From Nymphaea colorata (lineage: Eukaryota; Streptophyta; Magnoliopsida; Nymphaeales; Nymphaeaceae), in contig NC_045142.1 in the NCBI RefSeq assembly GCF_008831285.2, positions 16,867,354 to 16,931,353 on the forward strand: 64,000 bases of DNA, given 5' to 3'. The translations under genes and the position numbers were made by a program. Under the pieces are notes generated by a model that was given only the letters and a program-made list of their open reading frames with translations, did no database searches and was not told the origin of the DNA. Below are positions 56,045-64,000 of this stretch, piece by piece. Within the stretch, counting starts at the first letter, position 1; each line of letters opens with the position of its first letter.

Positions 56045-58930
56045 TACTAAGGCTGCCCCTCAAAACTAATCTCATTGAGATTGAATTTGGATTTGAACTA
56101 AGAGAATTCCAGATAAGAAGAACCATAATATGTTTGCAATATGATGATCAGTATCAACATATTTGACCTCCAAATTTAACTGACTAGCAACTCATTCTAT
56201 GACAAAGTGGTAATTCCAAGTCCACGTGGTTTGTTCTTGAATAAATACTTGATTCATGGACAAGTGGTTTTTTTCAAGATTATCACATTTAAGAATGGTC
56301 TTAAATCATTATTGAAATCAAGTTCCATTAAAACAGACTTTAATCAAATGACTTCAGTAGCAGCTCTAGCTAACACTTGATTTTCAACTTCTGTGACTTT
56401 GCAATGGTATGTTGTTTAGATGAAGACCATTATATGACATGGTTGCCTAGATAAGCTACGTATCCACTGGTAGACCTGTCATCAAGGCATCCTGCTTAGT
56501 CTGCATGAGATTAAATAGTTGGAGCATGATTATTACTTTGAGAGAATAGTAAGACATATTAAATGGATTTCTTTATATTCTAAAAGATGTGTTTCACATA
56601 GCTCTAGTGCTCTGATTGAAGTTTTGTGTAAACTGGCATGGTTTATAGTGTATATGATAATTGGTCTAATGAGGGCAACATAGTAAGGGCACCAATAATA
56701 CTTATGTGTGAAGTCCTTTCTTCAAGTAATTCACCATCGTACTTGGATGAAGTGACATTAGCCACTGCAGAACTATTGATTGGTTTGCATTCAGACATAT
56801 TTACATGTTTGACAAGATCTGTAATATATAGCCTTTGCACAAGAAATTGATTTTCTTTTTCTTTGATTGTTTCTATACCAAGAAATTATTTAAGAAGGCT
56901 AATTTTATTGAAACTCAAATCTGCTCATTAAGCCTGCACTTTCTAACAAAACTATTTGCAACAATAATATCATCAACAAAAATTGGTACATAGATCATGC
57001 TCTCATTACTCTTTCTGATAAATAGAGATGGACTGATTGAGACTTTTGATATCCCTAGCATTGAAGATAGTATTGCAATCTATCAAACCATGCCTTGGAA
57101 GCATATTTTAAGCCTTAAAGGGCTTCATATAGGAGACAAACATAGTAAAATGTTTTTCTCTTTAAATCCTGGTAGTTGAAACATGTATACAGTGTCCTTG
57201 AGAATCTCATAAAGAAAAGCATTACTTACATCCATCAGTTGAAGTTTCTATTCTTGATATATCAGTAGCAAGATCTATACAAATTGTGACTGCCATAATC
57301 ACAAGACTGAATGTCTCAATGTAGTGAATGCTTTCCTATTGACTCTACCCCTTTGTGACATATCTGACTTTATATTTAGCTATAGCCCCATTATAGCTTC
57401 TATTTATTTCATAAATCCATTTGCACCTCACTATGTTTATTAACTTGGTAAGAGAAGCTAAGACACACAATTTGTATTTGTTGAGGACAAACATTTTTTT
57501 CTTCCATCTCTTTGACCCATTTAGGATCACTTCTACCTTTTTTCATAGTTTCCATAAGCTCAATTTCTTCATTAATAGAGGCTGAAAAGTTTTAGGAATT
57601 CTAGTTTCATCCATGGAATGTGTTGCCATATGATAGGTTCTAATCATGGATTGACTCTATCCTATAGGAATATCTGAATTCTTGAAGAGGAATAACTTTT
57701 TCTATAGTTTGGTTACTAATTTGAACTTGAATTTTGATCTTCGGAATGGTGACTATCTGAACCTGAATTTGGATCCTCAATTTATCTGTACTATGATATC
57801 ATCATGAGGCAACTTATTCAGCCTAGGCGACAACCTAGCTGATCCAAAACTATGAGATTGGTTAAGGTGCCCCTCCCCAAGCTCATTACTCATGGGCTCA
57901 TGCGTGAAGAAAGTTAGAAGTGATGTCGGTGGTGAGCTGGGAATATGGATAGAGTAGTGCAGTTATTTAGCTCTACCCAAAAACTGGTAGGAAGTCCAAC
58001 ATACATGAGTCATTCTATTTTAAAGAACATGACAATGTTTGCACTCTACAATGTCATTTCATTGTAGCATGCAAGGGAAAGAAAGCCACAACTAAATCTC
58101 ATTTTGGATTAGGAAGTTTGAGGACTTTGACACGAACTCAACACACTAATCAGAGTTAAAAAATTAATTCGAGAAGAAAGACGGCTTTCCATAATATTTT
58201 TTAAAATTTGGGCCTACATGTTACTTTAAGCTCAAATTGAAAAAAATCATGAGAACCTTGACGGGAATAGATAACTCCTTTAAAAGCATGTGGGGCTGGT
58301 CCCCAAAAAACAGCATAAATAAGTTCCAAAGGATTCAACATGCAAATCTTAGAGGAAGGATGAGAAAGCATCTTATAAGCAACATAATTGAAGCAAAAAG
58401 AAATGAAAGCAGAGTACAATCAATAACTTATATTTATGAAAAAGAAAGTGTTTGTTGACTTGGATGCCCAATTTGATAGCTAACGCTTTGATAATTGAAA
58501 CACATCAGAAATTGGAAAAAGTGAAACCAAACCATCCATGTAGGTTTGAAGCCCATTTATAGACCCTGTTTCTAGTTTATCCTTGATGAAGCACCCCTCA
58601 CAGTGTATATATGATTAACCAGAAACTTAGTAGGGTAGCACTCAAAACAACACTAATCATCAATAGTAAATTGAGCTAAATAGAGTAAATTTTTTTAAAT
58701 TTTTGGCACATGGAAAACATTACATTGATGAATTGTGAGTTAATACAGTTGTACTTGAACTAGTAACTAGCATGGCTGAATTGTTAGCTACTATTACCTT
58801 GTTTGAGCCTTGTCCATTAGCTTTAGAGTGCAGGCATGCAGTGTCAAATGTCATATGATACATGGCCTTGATATCCAAGCACAAAGAAGGATTGCGGCTA
58901 TCATGGGCTGCCCATGCCGCAAACACCTTG
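56045..58930 (-). pseudogene. Ty1/copia fossil, minus strand: protease to RNase H
   Basis: Read on the minus strand, the parts appear in family order. A protease-like region is at 58926-58720 (CLDIKAMYHMTFDTACLHSK, with the catalytic D-S-G degraded, then KVIVANNSAML). The integrase start is near 58330 (LELIYAVFWGPAPHAFKGVI, first Asp lost). The reverse transcriptase start is at 57430-57345 (CKWIYEINRSYNGAIAKYKV), with QLMDVSNAFLY near 57240 (first catalytic Asp kept) and IFVDDIIVANSFV at about 56990-56950 (second catalytic pair kept). The RNase H end has NYHFVIE and KYVDTDHHIANIL near 56230-56160. Numerous stops occur. It faces the plus-strand fossil at 53.7-55.8 kb. Confidence 0.82.
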
Positions 58931-61900
58931 GGTATGTTATAGTAATTCTTAGTGGTGCAGCTTTTCTACTGACAATATTGACATATCATAGAGAAACAAT
59001 TGTTAGAATTGTTCCTATTGATTTGGTTCTTATTTCTGTCATTGAATTTTCATTTCCTCTTATAATGACACCTCTTTATTTGATTCCAATGATGAGCTTT
59101 ATCCAAATAAGACAAACTGGTTGGTCCTTTTCAATATTAAAGACTTCTTTTTGTCTTGAGTAAAAACTTGGTAAGGAGCATATGATGATCCATAACAGTT
59201 TTAAGTAAATCTTGAGAGAAAAAGATCACGAATTCTATTTGGAATCACCAAAAAAAGTAATTTATGCGATCCAATTTGATAGACACTAAGCTTGAAACAA
59301 CAATCCATTGTGCATCAGGAGGTATGTCAGCAACCTACATTTTTCCACTTTACCCTAAACCCAGCCCCAGCCATCTGTTATCATACCCTGGTCTATTTTT
59401 AAACAGTTTTCAAACGATCTTCAACCTGTTTTCAAACCATTTTATCAACGTCTTCCAAATGCTTTCAACTTACATTGGCACCTTTGCCGAAAATTGATTC
59501 AACCTATTTAATTTAGGCCTACAGATTTAGGATCTAACAGAACCTCAATTCTCCATGGTTACCTAGTACCATTTTTACCATCTTGGCCTCATTTCTTAGT
59601 AAAAAATTAGTAAATTCTAGAAATTACCCTGTTGAACACTAGTTCCCTACAATCAATCCCCTTCTAGGTCAAATTTATCTACTAGTGATAAAAACCTCAA
59701 TTTGTCGATATTTAGTTTGGTCCAATTGAGCCAAAACAGCTCATTTCTAAGGAGATGAGCTCAATATAACCCAAAAGTGCAATCAAATTTCAAACCAAGC
59801 TTAGCATAGGACAATCATAATCAAACCAACTTAACTTTAGTGGCTCATAGAGTAATTTTCTATAGACATTCCAATTAATTTAGACCAATCAATGGGAGCT
59901 CAAATGTAATGATTTATGAGGAAGTGATATAATTCAAGCTCAATTTTGCTGCCAATTTCCCAACCATACTCAAGTCTAGCTTATTTTGGCTGAAGAAGCT
60001 CGCCCTTAGAGGCTCATAAAGTTCAACCTCCTTGAACTAGCTTAGCTAGGAAAAACCCTATCTCAGGACAAACTCATTATACTCCGCAAAATGCTAGTTT
60101 CAATTCTGGCTCGGTCGAGGGTAATCTGCTTGAACTGACTTCACCATTGTTTTTTCCTAGCTCAATTTAGCTTACCTCAGATTGGTTTGAGTTCAAATGT
60201 CCAAGAAGCAGATCAATTCATCACTAATCCTTCACTAGATCGAGTCATTTCACTAATGATGCTTATAGTGACCTTGTGACCCAATTTCTATCTCAATTCT
60301 CATACGTATTCTTCAGTTTTTCAGATTGTCATGATTGGGCAGCTTCAGTCTAGGTCATTTCTAGATCACTCCATTAGTATCAATTCCCAAAACAATCAAG
60401 TCAATTTTTAAAACTCAATTTCTGGATAATGTGGGAAAATTTTGACATGAAATTCCATATACAAGAAAATTTTTGCATGGTCTTCAATGTGGAATGATTT
60501 ATATCACATAATTCCATTTAAAAACTAGGCATGGAAATCAAAAGAAAAATGGCCATTCTGCATGGGACGTGTAAGGGTACTTTGGTCTTTTTCCATATTT
60601 GCATTTTATGTCTTCCTAAGTTTTAAACTTAGTAGACTTATGTTTAGCATGAATGCTTGAAATATGTGAGCCCTGATCTCGAGCCAAGACAAAACCACCT
60701 GGCTCATCAAGTCCATTTGGTTGGGTGTAGTCTAGGTAGTCTCAATTCGGGCCTAGGTCCCTTGTCAAACCTATTTGACTCAAGCCAGGTCAATAGATTC
60801 GACCCTGTCAACCTTGGTCAAACCTTAAGTCACCTTTGATCAAATCTCTAACGCAACCAGTTTCAGTTAGCATGGCTGAAACCTCACTGAGTCTAGAAGG
60901 ACCTAGATAAAGTACACCCAACTTTCTTCAAAATCAGTATCTAGTCTACATTTTGTATCTAGACCCACACTACTAGATCCAAATTGCCATCCTTCTATAA
61001 CTCAAATCTTCATTCATATCCCAATTATAAGCAAGCCCATGATATATTTTCTACTCCATATCTGATTCTTCCTATCAAATATCGATCTTTAATTATCAAT
61101 CAGGATTCATATCCAGGAACCAATCCACAATCTACTTTAGACCTGGGATTTTGGTCCAAGTCAGCAATACAATCTTTATTGTCTATTCCAAATCCGGATC
61201 TCTATTCTACATATCATATCAATCCAAAATCTAAGATCCAAAAACCATTTGAATCAAATCTCTGTTTCAAATCCTTCAATCCAAATTTAATTTCAAATCC
61301 TCTTTTTTCCAAATCCAAATGTATATGTCAGTCCTCAATTACAGATCCAATATAGATCCAAAATCACTAGATCATTCTACATTGTCACAAAATTTATCCC
61401 AGCTATCCATTTTAGGATTTCAATCATAAAATAATATTGAAATTTTTAAAATGCTTCTTGAGTGATGCCACCCACATTTGGCCTCTTTTGCTTAAAAAAT
61501 GTCATGTTACAACAGTTAAATAAATTTTAGTACGGTTTGATGTTTTGTACTAAGTTAAGATGATATTTACAAAGGATAAAACCATAGTTGGCAAACTCAC
61601 AAGTCCAAGTCGCAAGTCACCTAAGTATACTAGGATCATCCATTTACTGGATCACAAGTCAGGGTTTGCCTAGTCAACTACGATTGCCAACTAATTACAT
61701 GATTTTTTTTGTGGTGCATTGTTGAATACTAAAGTTTGTTATTTTTTGCATTGTCGAATATCACAAACTTTAAAAAGTATATGCAAATATTCATATTACA
61801 TGTTATTCAATTCTACTTAATGAAAAAATCAAACCTGAAATTGTAACACACTTTCTTTCGTGATCTATCTATAGAAAAGCGTACCATAAAAATTTGTGAC

Positions 61901-62330
61901 ATAATCCAACTGAGTAATCAAGTCAAGTCTCTGATCCGGTGACTCATTCTTCCATCAATCCAAGTATGAAACAAAAAATTGTCAACTGTGGATAAAACTT
62001 GTTTTACTATAGCCAAATGACGCTTTCACTAAGATCAAGTTTCTTATATAGTGGTCCAAATTACTTTAGTGTGATCCAAATTCTTTTTATGCGATCTAAA
62101 ACATGGAACCAAAATCTGATAAACATTGGTGTTTAGATCTAAAATATGAAGATATGATCTGATGAACCTTATAAATGGATCCAAATGGTTTCATTAGGAT
62201 TCAGATTAATAAGATTGTGCCACCTCACTCTTCTTCAATCTACATTGTCCCATCTAAGAGATATTTTCTAAAATCTCATAAAAGTACAATCTACCACCAT
62301 GGAAATCTATAGATCGGAGACTTGAACTCT
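58931..62330. other. Intergenic, probably old repeat sequence
   Basis: No gene recognised in 3.4 kb. 60640-61400 is rich in ATCCAAATC-type words; 59330-60450 is rich in CAAACC and AGCTCA words. TAGTTGGCAA at 61587 and TTGCCAACTA near 61686 form a 10-bp inverted pair about 100 bp apart, possibly a small foldback. Confidence 0.45.
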
Positions 62331-64000
62331 CATTAGGATGACACTTCAATAGGCCTAGCTCCTAGTTTTCATTCCGAAGCAACACAGAGTTCCCAGTCCT
62401 AATTCTCCATTCAACTAAATGGGAGATCTCCTCCCACCTTGTCAAAATGCTCTTCCATGCCCAAGACATAAAAGGCTTGGTTTTAATGGTCCATAAACTA
62501 CCATACTTCAAATACTTTTTCTTGTAGAATTGTGTTCCCAAATCGAATTTAAAATTTTAACTTTTAGAGCAAAGAATGGCACCAAAGTCTTATTGTAGCA
62601 GAACAAATCCACCATTTCAAACCCCTTTTCACAAGGTAAGCCTAATTTGCTCCACTTCACAAGGTTCATTCTGAAATGTCCTCTACCTTCTCCCCAAAAA
62701 AATTGATTACAAGACCTTTCAATTCTAGCAAAGATGGTATTTGGAATATTGAACACCATTAGCTAAAATAAATCACATGCTGTGTCACATGCTTAAAAAG
62801 GCAAATCCTTCCTGCATAAGAAAGCAACTTGCCCTTCCAACTGGCAAGTTTCTTTTCAGCTTTACTTAGTAGTCCCACTCCATACTCATGCTTGAATTTC
62901 CCGACAAGGAAGGGAACTCCAAGATACACCAAAGGAAGTTTCCCCTTCTTCCACCCCAGCCATTATACAATTTCATTGCCTACATTTTCATCCGCAATAA
63001 AAGGAATGATAGATGATTTAATAGGATTAAATCTCAACCTTGCATGCCATAATTATCCATAGCATTCTGCACAGCAAAAATAGTTTGCCTATCATCATGT
63101 CATCTACAAAAATAATATGAGGAGATAATATATTAGAACCAAGAAATTGGGGATACATATATTATTTCTTGCATTCTTAGCTTTCAACTTCTTAAATAAG
63201 ATTCAGCAGCCACATTGAAAATCAATGGGGATAGGAAGCCACATGGTGCATAACACTGCAGACACAATCTTCATGAAACCCCAAAAAAGCAAGACATTTT
63301 TTAACAAAGCTTACTCGAGTTGTCATATGCTTTGACACATCAAGTTTAAACACTACATTGTGATTTTTATATATGTCCAAGCTGTTTGAAACCTCATGGA
63401 CCAGCAAAATCGAGCTTTGCATGATCCTTCTAGAAAGGAAAGTACTTTGCTCACATCTTATAATTCTACCAAGGATAAATTTCATTCAATATGTCATCAC
63501 TTTTGTAATTATTTTATATAAGTCACTGCACTGTACAATTGCCTAAAATCAGTTATGTTAATAGCAACATTGCATTTTGGTATCAGCACTATATGTGCTT
63601 ATTGATCTGCTTAACAAATTTTTCAATCTTGAAAAATTCTCATAATACAGCAGCCAAATCATCTCCAATAATGTGCCAAATTTTTTTGTGGAATTCAGCT
63701 CCAAACCTGTCCAAGCCAGTAGCCTTTCCACTTTTCCTACTGAATACAACTCTTGCAAACTCTTCTCTTTTAAACAACAACTTATTTTTTCTTCAAAAAC
63801 CTTTGGGGCTGACTCAATGTTTGAAAATACTTCTCTATCAGAATCATCATCACTAATGAAAGACATGATAAAATCTCAGCGGACTTTATGCCATACATGT
63901 CCTCTTCACTGAATCCAATAGACTTTAATGCCCAACATCTTCTCATGTGCTCATTTCTATTTACCATTGACTGAAAAAACCTAGAATTCCTTTCACCATT
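62330..64000 (-). pseudogene. L1-type (LINE) reverse transcriptase fossil, runs off the window
   Basis: Reading the minus strand from the window end, with frame changes, the order is that of a plant L1-type ORF2. NGERNSRFFQSMVNRNEHMR is at 64000-63940. A KSGKATGLDRFGAEFHKKIW block lies near 63740-63680. Then come EQSTFLSRRIMQSSILLVHE and FKLDVSKHMTTRV (first catalytic Asp kept, the usual AYDrV changed) at 63450-63310. HIIFVDDMMIGKL near 63110-63085 is the catalytic FADD box with A to V. LPLVYLGVPFLVGKFKHEYG lies at about 62945-62885, CNQFFWGEGRGHFRMNLVKW near 62700 and LWTIKTKPFMSWAWKSILTR near 62480. Stops and shifts show it is dead. The 5' part lies beyond 64000. Confidence 0.88.

Overview
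The window is nuclear DNA of a flowering plant. It is AT-rich and dense in (AT)n, (GT)n and (GA)n microsatellites. It contains Ty1/copia and L1-type (LINE) retrotransposon remnants, hAT- and CACTA-like MITEs, and an intronless CDR1/nepenthesin-type aspartic protease typical of plants. No bacterial, organellar, rRNA, canonical tRNA or CRISPR feature was seen. The species cannot be fixed from the sequence. One run of exactly 100 N (24883-24982) marks a scaffold gap.

Layout. 1-8280 holds no intact gene. It has a fragment repeated near 39.2 kb, a SINE-like copy, a CACTA-type MITE, an L1-type fossil and a decayed plant-mobile-domain (PMD) fragment. 8281-46000 is a mosaic of diverged local duplications: block A (8.3-12.1 kb), block B (15.6-23.9 kb), block C (25.0-32.5 kb, starting at the gap) and a rearranged block D (38.4-46.0 kb). 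They share modules in largely the same order. Blocks B and C end in an aspartic protease: an open 443-codon gene in B (22542-23873) and a broken copy in C (31139-32541). Both carry a change at the first catalytic Asp-Thr-Gly motif. Directly downstream of the C copy are two tandem Ty1/copia derivatives sharing a middle LTR (32569-36922). The first is gag-only; the second is a pol fragment with a 342-bp in-frame internal duplication.

46-53 kb is mostly non-coding, with MITE and SINE relics. It contains one small likely cellular gene on the minus strand (48832-49174), whose frame is broken by a 4-bp ATGA repeat. 53.7-58.9 kb holds two convergent copia fossils: gag to integrase on plus, and protease to RNase H on minus. 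62.3-64.0 kb is a minus-strand L1-type reverse transcriptase fossil running off the window end.

The likely host genes are therefore the aspartic protease pair and the small 49-kb gene. Almost everything else is repeat-derived. I found no coherent multi-gene system. The strongest leads are the altered active sites of the two proteases, the duplication mosaic with paralogous microsatellites and a 130-bp microinversion, the LTR-sharing copia tandem, a hAT MITE with a perfect target-site duplication, and a two-copy SINE-like family. All alignments and identity estimates were made by eye.
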